From the NCBI GenBank assembly GCA_944989445.1, contig CALYLW010001184.1:1-64000 (forward strand): DNA of 64,000 nt, written 5' to 3'. This DNA is from Ampullaceana balthica. Its lineage: Eukaryota > Mollusca > Gastropoda > Lymnaeidae. How positions within the stretch are numbered: position 1 is the first letter of the stretch; every line of letters starts with the position of its first letter. Positions 1 to 12,909 of this stretch are shown in pieces. The notes beneath the pieces were generated by a model that did not search any database, had not been told where the DNA came from, and saw nothing but the letters and a program-made list of their open reading frames with translations. Position numbers and translations under genes: made by a program.

Positions 1-48
1 CACTTCGATGCTGTGACTTGACGTACCATCCACAAGAGCCTCCAGAAA

Positions 49-67
49 ATCCTCGGACGGGCCCCCA
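49..67 (-). other. LTR-retrotransposon primer-binding site, tRNA-Pro type
   Basis: Read on the minus strand, the bases just outside the LTR begin TGGGGGCCCGTCCGAGGAT. This closely resembles the complement of the 3' end of metazoan tRNA-Pro, the primer site used by many retroelements, and differs at a few positions. Its position one base from the LTR edge is exactly where a primer-binding site belongs. The element's internal region would therefore lie to the left, outside the window. Confidence 0.7.
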
Positions 68-68
68 C

Positions 69-539
69 TGTTGCGTTCTGGGTTCTGGATAAAAGAAGAC
101 TAAGTCTCGACTCTTGTTCACGTATACGTCAAGCCTTTATTATTCCTCAATATATGTACATCACTGATTCAGGTACATGACGTACTCCATTCAACAATGA
201 CCACTCCCTTTAAGTGCATACATGGACCCTCTGTCCCTAATACCCTGGACACTCGAGCCACCTCGATGTGTCAACAGCTATCCAGAGCAAACGCTCTATA
301 CTCAATGTCTAGCCCTAACAAGGGCTATGGACCTCTGCACTGGTTAGTCTTCATACGTCTCTCTGTCTCACACACCTATTTATCCACGACACGGCTCTCT
401 AACTTGCATACCGGGTGAATACAATTAACATCCTTATTCACAAGTGAACTCTTGTCACGCACGCCTTGAGCCGACTCACACACTGGCTCACAACAATCTC
501 ACAACAATCATTCGCAGTGATTCTCATACCCTGACAACA
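69..539 (-). mobile_element. Long terminal repeat (5' LTR of a minus-oriented retrotransposon)
   Basis: The 471-bp segment is bounded by the short inverted repeat TGTTG...CAACA, the usual TG...CA ends of an LTR. On the minus strand it has a TATA-like GGATAAATAG at 376-387, then AATAAAG (a polyadenylation signal, 136-141) about 240 bp further on, then the tRNA-Pro-type primer site directly outside. This is the normal order U3, R, U5, primer site. The two minus-strand signals and the primer site make this more than a chance inverted repeat. The body and the second LTR are outside the window, so the superfamily (Gypsy, BEL or other) cannot be decided. Open frames inside it (197-418, 444-635) have no support as genes. 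Confidence 0.7.
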
Positions 540-3500
540 GTGATTGGAGGAAGTGACTATACCACAGTGATTGGAGGAAGTGACTATACCACAGTGATTG
601 GAGGAAGTGACTATACCAGTGATTGGAGGAAGTGACTATACCAGTGATTGGAGGAAGTGACTATACCACAGTGATTGGAGGAAGTGACTATACCAGTGAT
701 TGGAGGAAGTGACTATACCAGTGATTGGAGGAAGTGACTATACCAGTGATTGGAGGAAGTGACTATACCACAGTGATTGGAGGAAGTGACTATACCAGTG
801 ATTGGAGGAAGTGACTATACACAGTGATTGGAGGAAGTGACTATACCACAGTGATTGGAGGAAGTGACTATACCAGTGATTGGAGGAAGTGACTATACCA
901 GTGATTGGAGGAAGTGACTATACCCAGTGATTGGAGGAAGTGACTATACCAGTGATTGGAGGAAGTGACTATACCAGTGATTGGAGGAAGTGACTATACC
1001 ACAGTGATTGGAGGAAGTGACTATACCACAGTGATTGGAGGAAGTGACTATACCACAGTGATTGGAGGAAGTGACTATACCAGTGATTGGAGGAAGTGAC
1101 TATACCAGTGATTGGAGGAAGTGACTATACCAGTGATTGGAGGAAGTGACTATACCAGTGATTGGAGGAAGTGACTATACCACAGTGATTGGAGGAAGTG
1201 ACTATACCAGTGATTGGAGGAAGTGACTATACCACAGTGATTGGAGGAAGTGACTATACCAGTGATTGGAGGAAGTGACTATACCAGTGATTGGAGGAAG
1301 TGACTATACCAGTGATTGGAGGAAGTGACTATACCAGTGATTGGAGGAAGTGACTATACCACAGTGATTGGAGGAAGTGACTATACCAGTGATTGGAGGA
1401 AGTGACTATACCACAGTGATTGGAGGAAGTGACTATACCAGTGATTGGAGGAAGTGACTATACCAGTGATTGGAGGAAGTGACTATACCAGTGATTGGAG
1501 GAAGTGACTATACCAGTGATTGGAGGAAGTGACTATACCACAGTGATTGGAGGAAGTGACTATACCACAGTGATTGGAGGAAGTGACTATACCACAGTGA
1601 TTGGAGGAAGTGACTATACCAGTGATTGGAGGAAGTGACTATACCAGTGATTGGAGGAAGTGACTATACCACAGTGATTGGAGGAAGTGACTATACCAGT
1701 GATTGGAGGAAGTGACTATACCAGTGATTGGAGGAAGTGACTATACCACAGTGATTGGAGGAAGTGACTATACCAGTGATTGGAGGAAGTGACTATACCA
1801 CAGTGATTGGAGGAAGTGACTATACCAGTGATTGGAGGAAGTGACTATACCAGTGATTGGAGGAAGTGACTATACCACAGTGATTGGAGGAAGTGACTAT
1901 ACCACAGTGATTGGAGGAAGTGACTATACCAGTGATTGGAGGAAGTGACTATACCACAGTGATTGGAGGAAGTGACTATACACAGTGATTGGAGGAAGTG
2001 ACTATACCACAGTGATTGGAGGAAGTGACTATACCACAGTGATTGGAGGAAGTGACTATACCAGTGATTGGAGGAAGTGACTATACCAGTGATTGGAGGA
2101 AGTGACTATACCACAGTGATTGGAGGAAGTGACTATACACAGTGATTGGAGGAAGTGACTATACCAGTGATTGGAGGAAGTGACTATACCAGTGATTGGA
2201 GGAAGTGACTATACCAAGTGATTGGAGGAAGTGACTATACCACAGTGATTGGAGGAAGTGACTATACCACAGTGATTGGAGGAAGTGACTATACCACAGT
2301 GATTGGAGGAAGTGACTATACCAGTGATTGGAGGAAGTGACTATACCAGTGATTGGAGGAAGTGACTATACACAGTGATTGGAGGAAGTGACTATACCAC
2401 AGTGATTGGAGGAAGTGACTATACACAGTGATTGGAGGAAGTGACTATACCACAGTGATTGGAGGAAGTGACTATACCAGTGATTGGAGGAAGTGACTAT
2501 ACCAGTGATTGGAGGAAGTGACTATACCAGTGATTGGAGGAAGTGACTATACACAGTGATTGGAGGAAGTGACTATACCAGTGATTGGAGGAAGTGACTA
2601 TACCAGTGATTGGAGGAAGTGACTATACCAGTGATTGGAGGAAGTGACTATACCAGTGATTGGAGGAAGTGACTATACCAGTGATTGGAGGAAGTGACTA
2701 TACCAGTGATTGGAGGAAGTGACTATACCAGTGATTGGAGGAAGTGACTATACACAGTGATTGGAGGAAGTGACTATACCACAGTGATTGGAGGAAGTGA
2801 CTATACCACAGTGATTGGAGGAAGTGACTATACCACAGTGATTGGAGGAAGTGACTATACCAGTGATTGGAGGAAGTGACTATACCACAGTGATTGGAGG
2901 AAGTGACTATACCACAGTGATTGGAGGAAGTGACTATACCAGTGATTGGAGGAAGTGACTATACCACAGTGATTGGAGGAAGTGACTATACCAGTGATTG
3001 GAGGAAGTGACTATACCACAGTGATTGGAGGAAGTGACTATACCAGTGATTGGAGGAAGTGACTATACCACAGTGATTGGAGGAAGTGACTATACCACAG
3101 TGATTGGAGGAAGTGACTATACCAGTGATTGGAGGAAGTGACTATACCACAGTGATTGGAGGAAGTGACTATACACAGTGATTGGAGGAAGTGACTATAC
3201 CAGTGATTGGAGGAAGTGACTATACCACAGTGATTGGAGGAAGTGACTATACCAGTGATTGGAGGAAGTGACTATACCACAGTGATTGGAGGAAGTGACT
3301 ATACCACAGTGATTGGAGGAAGTGACTATACCAGTGATTGGAGGAAGTGACTATACCACAGTGATTGGAGGAAGTGACTATACCACAGTGATTGGAGGAA
3401 GTGACTATACCACAGTGATTGGAGGAAGTGACTATACCACAGTGATTGGAGGAAGTGACTATACCACAGTGATTGGAGGAAGTGACTATACCACAGTGAT

Positions 3501-6500
3501 TGGAGGAAGTGACTATACCACAGTGATTGGAGGAAGTGACTATACCACAGTGATTGGAGGAAGTGACTATACCACAGTGATTGGAGGAAGTGACTATACC
3601 ACAGTGATTGGAGGAAGTGACTATACCACAGTGATTGGAGGAAGTGACTATACCACAGTGATTGGAGGAAGTGACTATACCAGTGATTGGAGGAAGTGAC
3701 TATACCACAGTGATTGGAGGAAGTGACTATACCACAGTGATTGGAGGAAGTGACTATACCACAGTGATTGGAGGAAGTGACTATACCACAGTGATTGGAG
3801 GAAGTGACTATACCACAGGTATTGGAGGGAAGTGTGATACCAGCAGTGATGTGACTGTTACAGTGATTGGAGGTAATGTGATGGGGAGGATGTGATGATC
3901 GAGTGAGGCTGGGATGATAACAAGTGATTGGAGGAAGTGACTATACCACAGTGATTGGAGGAAGTTATGATACAGTGATTGAGGAAGTGACTATACCACA
4001 GTGATTGGAGGAAGTGACATATACCATGTTGAGTAGGAAGGATGTGACTATACACAGTGATTGGAGGAAGTGACTATACGTGAAGAGTAAAAGTGTGGAG
4101 GAAGGGACTATACAGTGATTGGAGGAGTGACTATACCACAGTATATTGGAGGGATAGTGACTTTTACCACAGTGATTGGAGAAGTAGACTATACCACAGT
4201 GATTGGGAGGAAGTGACTATACAGTGATTGGAGAGTGGACTATATACCAAGTGATTGGAGGATAGTGATTTGGAGGAAGTGATAGTGATCCTGCTTGAGG
4301 AGAAGTAGATACCTCTACTCGAGTAGGAAGTACGTTACGTGAAGTAGAACGTGACTTACCAGTGATTGGAGGAAGGTAAAATGGATTGGAGGAATGAGTG
4401 GGACTATACCAGTGAGTGAGAAGTGTAAGTGACTAGTGGACTATACCAGAGTGATTGAGGAAGTGATATTCGAGTGGGAGGAAGTGACTATACCAAGTGA
4501 TGGAGGATAGTGAGGACAACCAGTGATTAGGAGGAAGTGACTATAGCACAGTGATTGGAGGTAGAGTGACATGACTCACTAGTGATTGGAGGAAGTGACT
4601 ATACCACAGTGATTGGAGGGAAGTGACTATACACAGTGATTGGAGGAAGTGACTATACACAGTGATTGGAGGAAGTGACTATACCACAGTGATTAGGGAA
4701 TAGGAAGTGACTAGTCGAAGTGATTGGAGGATGTGACAGTACTGACGTGATTAAGAGGAAGTGAAAGTGACTATACCACAGTGATTGGGGATGGACTATA
4801 CCAGTGATGGAGGAAGTGACTATACCACAGTGATTGGAGGAAGTGATAGTACAACAGTGATTGAGGAGTGACACAGTAGAGAGTGACTATACCAGTGATG
4901 GAGGAAAGTACTAGTACATCCAGTGATTGGAGGGAAGTGACTATACCACAGTGATTGGAGGAAGTGACTATACCAGTGATTGGAGGAAGTGATATATCCA
5001 CAGTGATTGGAGCGAAGTGACTATACAGTGATTGGAGGAAGTGACTATACCACAGTGATTGAGAGGAAGTGACTATACCCAGTGATTGGAGGAAGTGACT
5101 ATACCACAGTGATTGGAGGAAGTGACTATACACAGTGATTGGAGGAAGTGACTATACACAGTGATTGGAGGAAGTGACTATACCAGTGATTGGAGGAAGT
5201 GACTATACCAGTGATTGGAGGAAGTGACTATACCAGTGATTGGAGGAAGTGACTATACCAGTGATTGGAGGAAGTGACTATACCAGTGATTGGAGGAAGT
5301 GACTATACCAGTGATTGGAGGAAGTGACTATACCACAGTGATTGGAGGAAGTGACTATACCAGTGATTGGAGGAAGTGACTATACCAGTGATTGGAGGAA
5401 GTGACTATACCAGTGATTGGAGGAAGTGACTATACCACAGTGATTGGAGGAAGTGACTATACCAGTGATTGGAGGAAGTGACTATACCACAGTGATTGGA
5501 GGAAGTGACTATACCACAGTGATTGGAGGAAGTGACTATACCACAGTGATTGGAGGAAGTGACTATACCACAGTGATTGGAGGAAGTGACTATACCACAG
5601 TGATTGGAGGAAGTGACTATACCACAGTGATTGGAGGAAGTGACTATACACAGTGATTGGAGGAAGTGACTATACCACAGTGATTGGAGGAAGTGACTAT
5701 ACCAGTGATTGGAGGAAGTGACTATACCAGTGATTGGAGGAAGTGACTATACCACAGTGATTGGAGGAAGTGACTATACCACAGTGATTGGAGGAAGTGA
5801 CTATACCACAGTGATTGGAGGAAGTGAGGGAGAGTGACTATACCAGTGATTGGAGGAAGTGACTATACCACAGTGATTGGAGGAAGTGACTATACCACAG
5901 TGATTGGAGGAAGTGACTATACCACAGTGATTGGAGGAAGTGACTATACCACAGTGATTGGAGGAAGTGACTATACCACAGTGATTGGAGGAAGTGACTA
6001 TACCACAGTGATTGGAGGAAGTGACTATACCACAGTGATTGGAGGAAGTGACTATACCAGTGATTGGAGGAAGTGACTATACCACAGTGATTGGAGGAAG
6101 TGACTATACCAGTGATTGGAGGAAGTGACTATACCAGTGATTGGAGGAAGTGACTATACCAGTGATTGGAGGAAGTGACTATACCACAGTGATTGGAGGA
6201 AGTGACTATACCAGTGATTGGAGGAAGTGACTATACCAGTGATTGGAGGAAGTGACTATACCAGTGATTGGAGGAAGTGACTATACCACAGTGATTGGAG
6301 GAAGTGACTATACCAGTGATTGGAGGAAGTGACTATACCAGTGATTGGAGGAAGTGACTATACCACAGTGATTGGAGGAAGTGACTATACCACAGTGATT
6401 GGAGGAAGTGACTATACCACAGTGATTGGAGGAAGTGACTATACCAGTGATTGGAGGAAGTGACTATACCACAGTGATTGGAGGAAGTGACTATACCACA

Positions 6501-9500
6501 GTGATTGGAGGAAGTGACTATACACAGTGATTGGAGGAAGTGACTATACACAGTGATTGGAGGAAGTGACTATACCACAGTGATTGGAGGAAGTGACTAT
6601 ACCACAGTGATTGGAGGAAGTGACTATACACAGTGATTGGAGGAAGTGACTATACCAGTGATTGGAGGAAGTGACTATACCAGTGATTGGAGGAAGTGAC
6701 TATACCAGTGATTGGAGGAAGTGACTATACCACAGTGATTGGAGGAAGTGACTATACCACAGTGATTGGAGGAAGTGACTATACCAGTGATTGGAGGAAG
6801 TGACTATACACAGTGATTGGAGGAAGTGACTATACCAGTGATTGGAGGAAGTGACTATACCAGTGATTGGAGGAAGTGACTATACACAGTGATTGGAGGA
6901 AGTGACTATACCAGTGATTGGAGGAAGTGACTATACCACAGTGATTGGAGGAAGTGACTATACCACAGTGATTGGAGGAAGTGACTATACACAGTGATTG
7001 GAGGAAGTGACTATACCAGTGATTGGAGGAAGTGACTATACCAGTGATTGGAGGAAGTGACTATACCACAGTGATTGGAGGAAGTGACTATACCAGTGAT
7101 TGGAGGAAGTGACTATACCAGTGATTGGAGGAAGTGACTATACACAGTGATTGGAGGAAGTGACTATACCAGTGATTGGAGGAAGTGACTATACCAGTGA
7201 TTGGAGGAAGTGACTATACCAGTGATTGGAGGAAGTGACTATACCAGTGATTGGAGGAAGTGACTATACCACAGTGATTGGAGGAAGTGACTATACCAGT
7301 GATTGGAGGAAGTGACTATACCACAGTGATTGGAGGAAGTGACTATACCAGTGATTGGAGGAAGTGACTATACCAGTGATTGGAGGAAGTGACTATACCA
7401 CAGTGATTGGAGGAAGTGACTATACCACAGTGATTGGAGGAAGTGACTATACCAGTGATTGGAGGAAGTGACTATACCACAGTGATTGGAGGAAGTGACT
7501 ATACACAGTGATTGGAGGAAGTGACTATACCAGTGATTGGAGGAAGTGACTATACCACAGTGATTGGAGGAAGTGACTATACCAGTGATTGGAGGAAGTG
7601 ACTATACCAGTGATTGGAGGAAGTGACTATACCAGTGATTGGAGGAAGTGACTATACCACAGTGATTGGAGGAAGTGACTATACCAGTGATTGGAGGAAG
7701 TGACTATACCAGTGATTGGAGGAAGTGACTATACCAGTGATTGGAGGAAGTGACTATACCACAGTGATTGGAGGAAGTGACTATACCAGTGATTGGAGGA
7801 AGTGACTATACACAGTGATTGGAGGAAGTGACTATACCACAGTGATTGGAGGAAGTGACTATACCCAGTGATTGGAGGAAGTGACTATACCACAGTGATT
7901 GGAGGAAGTGACTATACCAGTGATTGGAGGAAGTGACTATACCACAGTGATTGGAGGAAGTGACTATACCAGTGATTGGAGGAAGTGACTATACCAGTGA
8001 TTGGAGGAAGTGACTATACCACAGTGATTGGAGGAAGTGACTATACCAGTGATTGGAGGAAGTGACTATACACAGTGATTGGAGGAAGTGACTATACCAC
8101 AGTGATTGGAGGAAGTGACTATACCAGTGATTGGAGGAAGTGACTATACCACAGTGATTGGAGGAAGTGACTATACCAGTGATTGGAGGAAGTGACTATA
8201 CCAGTGATTGGAGGAAGTGACTATACCACAGTGATTGGAGGAAGTGACTATACCCAGTGATTGGAGGAAGTGACTATACCACAGTGATTGGAGGAAGTGA
8301 CTATACCACAGTGATTGGAGGAAGTGACTATACCAGTGATTGGAGGAAGTGACTATACCAGTGATTGGAGGAAGTGACTATACCAGTGATTGGAGGAAGT
8401 GACTATACCACAGTGATTGGAGGAAGTGACTATACCAGTGATTGGAGGAAGTGACTATACCAGTGATTGGAGGAAGTGACTATACCAGTGATTGGAGGAA
8501 GTGACTATACCAGTGATTGGAGGAAGTGACTATACCAGTGATTGGAGGAAGTGACTATACCAGTGATTGGAGGAAGTGACTATACCAGTGATTGGAGGAA
8601 GTGACTATACCAGTGATTGGAGGAAGTGACTATACCAGTGATTGGAGGAAGTGACTATACCAGTGATTGGAGGAAGTGACTATACCAGTGATTGGAGGAA
8701 GTGACTATACCCAGTGATTGGAGGAAGTGACTATACCAGTGATTGGAGGAAGTGACTATACCACAGTGATTGGAGGAAGTGACTATACCAGTGATTGGAG
8801 GAAGTGACTATACCACAGTGATTGGAGGAAGTGACTATACCAGTGATTGGAGGAAGTGACTATACCAGTGATTGGAGGAAGTGACTATACCACAGTGATT
8901 GGAGGAAGTGACTATACCAGTGATTGGAGGAAGTGACTATACCACAGTGATTGGAGGAAGTGACTATACCAGTGATTGGAGGAAGTGACTATACCAGTGA
9001 TTGGAGGAAGTGACTATACCACAGTGATTGGAGGAAGTGACTATACCAGTGATTGGAGGAAGTGACTATACCAGTGATTGGAGGAAGTGACTATACACAG
9101 TGATTGGAGGAAGTGACTATACCACAGTGATTGGAGGAAGTGACTATACCAGTGATTGGAGGAAGTGACTATACCAGTGATTGGAGGAAGTGACTATACC
9201 ACAGTGATTGGAGGAAGTGACTATACCAGTGATTGGAGGAAGTGACTATACCACAGTGATTGGAGGAAGTGACTATACCACAGTGATTGGAGGAAGTGAC
9301 TATACCAGTGATTGGAGGAAGTGACTATACCACAGTGATTGGAGGAAGTGACTATACCAGTGATTGGAGGAAGTGACTATACCACAGTGATTGGAGGAAG
9401 TGACTATACCACAGTGATTGGAGGAAGTGACTATACCAGTGATTGGAGGAAGTGACTATACCACAGTGATTGGAGGAAGTGACTATACCACAGTGATTGG

Positions 9501-10344
9501 AGGAAGTGACTATACCACAGTGATTGGAGGAAGTGACTATACCACAGTGATTGGAGGAAGTGACTATACCAGTGATTGGAGGAAGTGACTATACCACAGT
9601 GATTGGAGGAAGTGACTATACCAGTGATTGGAGGAAGTGACTATACCACAGTGATTGGAGGAAGTGACTATACACAGTGATTGGAGGAAGTGACTATACC
9701 AGTGATTGGAGGAAGTGACTATACCACAGTGATTGGAGGAAGTGACTATACCACAGTGATTGGAGGAAGTGACTATACCAGTGATTGGAGGAAGTGACTA
9801 TACCAGTGATTGGAGGAAGTGACTATACCAGTGATTGGAGGAAGTGACTATACCAGTGATTGGAGGAAGTGACTATACCACAGTGATTGGAGGAAGTGAC
9901 TATACCACAGTGATTGGAGGAAGTGACTATACACAGTGATTGGAGGAAGTGACTATACCACAGTGATTGGAGGAAGTGACTATACCACAGTGATTGGAGG
10001 AAGTGACTATACCACAGTGATTGGAGGAAGTGACTATACCACAGTGATTGGAGGAAGTGACTATACCACAGTGATTGGAGGAAGTGACTATACCACAGTG
10101 ATTGGAGGAAGTGACTATACCAGTGATTGGAGGAAGTGACTATACCAGTGATTGGAGGAAGTGACTATACCAGTGATTGGAGGAAGTGACTATACCAGTG
10201 ATTGGAGGAAGTGACTATACCAGTGATTGGAGGAAGTGACTATACCACAGTGATTGGAGGAAGTGACTATACCAGTGATTGGAGGAAGTGACTATACACA
10301 GTGATTGGAGGAAGTGACTATACCACAGTGATTGGAGGAAGTGA
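537..10344. repeat. 9.8-kb satellite array, 25/26/27-bp units
   Basis: Head-to-tail units share the core GATTGGAGGAAGTGACTA. They differ mainly in the linker: CCAGT gives 25 bp, CACAGT or CCCAGT gives 26 bp, CCACAGT gives 27 bp. There are roughly 375 copies. Outside the core block at 3816-5133, substitutions are almost absent and the variation is in linker length. Runs of the 27-bp form (for example 3350-3815, 5480-5645, 5865-6050, 9940-10125) create open frames encoding repeated TTVIGGSDY; these are arithmetic by-products of a 27-bp period, not proteins. Runs of the 25-bp form occur at about 5165-5330 and 8440-8710. Locally, linker types repeat with a period near 179 bp (about 1200-1560), a higher-order structure. 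Confidence 0.97.
3816..5133. repeat. Degenerate block inside the satellite
   Basis: Between two nearly perfect stretches of the array, almost every unit here carries substitutions, one-base insertions or deletions. Examples are GGAGGGAAGTG, truncated units and foreign stretches near 4285-4360. The transitions on both sides are abrupt. Satellites usually decay at their edges, not in the middle. The indel-rich noise could be uncorrected long-read sequence or a genuinely old core captured between two younger expansions. Confidence 0.8.
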
Positions 10345-10721
10345 GGGAGACGAACGAATGGCAGGTAAAGTAAAATGTAGATTAGAAACATGAAAACAAA
10401 ATTTGAATTGTGGCGGGACTGAATTTTGCAGCTGAAAAAAATAATTTATTGGATGGTAACAAAGAAAAATCAACTATTTCTACTAGTCTTATATTAACTT
10501 GGCTTGTAAGTTTAATCGGACTATCCCTAATCAGACTAATTTTTTAATACCCCAATGTTGAACCCCTTCCCGTTATCCACTCATTCTGAAAATTTGCTCA
10601 CATGTTCATTTTCGGTGATAGTATTTTTGTGAATTTTTGTGGACTTTTTAAATGTCTAGATTTAATTAAATTAAATATTTAAATCCCTTATATTATCTTG
10701 CTTTGTAAGTTTAATCGAACC
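10345..10721. other. Unique AT-rich spacer
   Basis: The sequence between the satellite and the hairpin stem holds no gene that I can recognise. ACTAGTCTTATATTA near 10485 recurs inverted near 14093, so the palindromic relationship around the hAT element may extend further out than the 37-bp stem. Confidence 0.5.
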
Positions 10722-10758
10722 ATCTCGTTGTTCGCCATGACTATAAGACTAGGGTGCT
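10722..10758 (+). repeat. Left arm of a 37-bp inverted repeat (hairpin stem)
   Basis: This arm pairs with 13929-13965 with a single mismatch (36 of 37). Removing the hAT element and one target duplication leaves the two arms about 36 bases apart, so the original locus could form a stem-loop or cruciform. The hAT element sits inside the loop. Confidence 0.85.
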
Positions 10759-11906
10759 CAGCAGTGGCGTCACTAGGGAGGGGGCGGAGGGGGGTGGGCC
10801 GCCCCGGGGTGACACCCATCAGGGGGTGACACCCGAGCCTAAAATTTTACTGTGTACGTTTTTATGTCAGAAAAAAAGATGACACATTTTTTAATCTAGA
10901 AAGAAATTAAGAAATACAATGAAATTCGTTAAACGCGAAAACTCTTATTAAAAAAAATATCAGTTAACTTGCAATAATATACAGTCCCAACACACAAACA
11001 ACATTAAAATAAATTAGGAAAAAAAAAGAAACATTCGCAGTAGAGAGATCATTAAAAACGGCTGGAATGAAAGAGGCAGTATGTTATGTTTTAAAGATTA
11101 AAGCCATTTGGGCTTGGACACACCGACAGCATGGACGAATCCCACCTCACAACTCCCTCCACCACAGTGGGGTGGGGGATACGATTTTTACCCCCCCCCA
11201 CCCCAACCAAAACACCAAAAGATGGGTTTTCTTTGTTGATGTTTTTCTTGAGGAAAATTATGATTTCAATGTCTTTGAGTTAATATTTTGTTATATATAT
11301 ATTTATTAAAGGCGTGAAATCATAGATATGCATGTTTATATACAGGTAGTCCTCCGGTTACGACGGTCCCATCCCGACTTACGCTGTTTCGTGGTTACGA
11401 ACGCGCCCCCATAAAGAATAATATTACACGTTATTCCGTATTTTAAAATATTTTTTAAATATTTTTTTTCATGAGGTAACGAATTGTTTTCTCTAATTGA
11501 AATAACAAAAATTATTGAAAAATATGTATGATTATTATTTCAACATACAACTTTCGTTTGCGAATTTTTCAAATGGCGAAGTTTTCAATCAAGTCAATAA
11601 AGCTGAGTAAGCTTACAAGTTCCTTTACAATGCTCATTAGAGAAGAGAGAGCATATTCAGTCTTTTTTTCCCATGCAAATTCAAACTCATTATATATTCT
11701 TTTCAACTTTGAAAAGGATCGCTCTCAGCTGCAGTTTGATGTCATCATTGAAAAATAGATGTGAAGTGCGATGTGTACATTTGTAAAGGCCTGTGTGAAA
11801 TATAGCTCATTCAAAATCAGCAACATTTTTTTAGCTCTGTGCACGTTTTTTTGAGTTTCGCTTTGCGCTACTTCCTTTTCCTTACCCTAAGCCTGGGGCT
11901 GGACAA

Positions 11907-12823
11907 TTACTTTTTAAAGAGTTCTGAAAATTGGACTAATTCTGAAGGTAAGCAGTCTTCAATATCACTTGAATGTTCTTCCATTAACTTGGCTGCTGCC
12001 CATCGGGTGGCGAAATTGCTGAGCTCAGTTAAGTCTGTAAGAAAGCCAAATTTCTCATGGATGTCTTTATATGCGCCTAACCGATGTTGTAGGGCTTAAG
12101 AAAGTTTGTCAATGATGACCAGAAATACCTCAATCTTGAAATTTTGTCTCGAGGAGAGTACTGTTTTGTTGATGTCCCTTTATCAAACTGACGCTTTCTT
12201 TTTTGTTTGATAGTATTGAAAATTGTTTGCACTGTTTTTACCACGGACTTTTCCTTTCCCTTGTCTTCATAGGAATCAAATTAAGAATGCTATCTTTAAC
12301 AAAATTAATGAGATACTTCCTTTCTAAAATTGTTTCCCAAATTTCAAGTAAAATAGCGACTTCCAGTTGTTCAATTTCCTTTAGAAATCCTTCTTCTTCA
12401 AGTCGAAAGTCACGTGGCTGATTTTCATTTGTTGCTAATTCTTACGGTGCTGCGATATTCTCATGGTATGAGTTATTAATAGTCCTTACAGCATCATGTC
12501 AGGCTGACCATCTTGTGTCAGACAAGGCTTTGTTAGCATGTATCAATTTCATATGTTTTTGAAATACCTGTCAACGATGAGTAGATGCAACAAGCCGGGT
12601 ATAAAGATTTTGCAGAAGACAAAAATATGACCGCAGCAGGACAACATGCTGCTCGTTTCCCAACCAAATTAAAGGAATGAGCTGTGCACGGCATATAATG
12701 AGCTACAATGAACTTCTCACGTAGAATAGCCTGGTTTCCGTTATACTTCCTACTCATTTGCAGCATTGCCGTATGACTGTCCAAGGCATTTTCAGTGATT
12801 CGTACAAACATAATAGCCTGCAT
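11907..12823 (-). pseudogene. hAT transposase remnant
   Basis: Minus-strand fragments in different frames resemble the transposase of ZMYM1-like hAT elements, which cuts and pastes DNA through an RNase-H-like fold. Visible family blocks in order: an N-rich block ending in KYNGNQAILREKF, then PCTAHSFNLVG, then (shifted frame) ALSDTRWSA, then KFGFLTDLTELSNFATRWAA, and finally SELVQFSELFKK before a stop at 11907-11909. The order and strand agree with one ancestral coding region. In-frame stops and at least two frameshifts make it a pseudogene. The assignment is from recognised motifs, not from a search. Confidence 0.75.
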
Positions 12824-12909
12824 CTTTATTATACACTATAATTCATAATAGGTTTGGGGTCCTTAAATTATTGGGGGCTTTAGCCCGTTCAGCACCCCCC
12901 CTTTTAATC

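Noticed and set aside
3313..3895. Open frames encoding repeated TTVIGGSDY peptides (also 5444-5656, 5834-6076, 9936-10139)
   Set aside because: They exist only where the 27-bp form of the satellite runs uninterrupted; 27 is divisible by three. Frame breaks whenever a 25- or 26-bp unit occurs.
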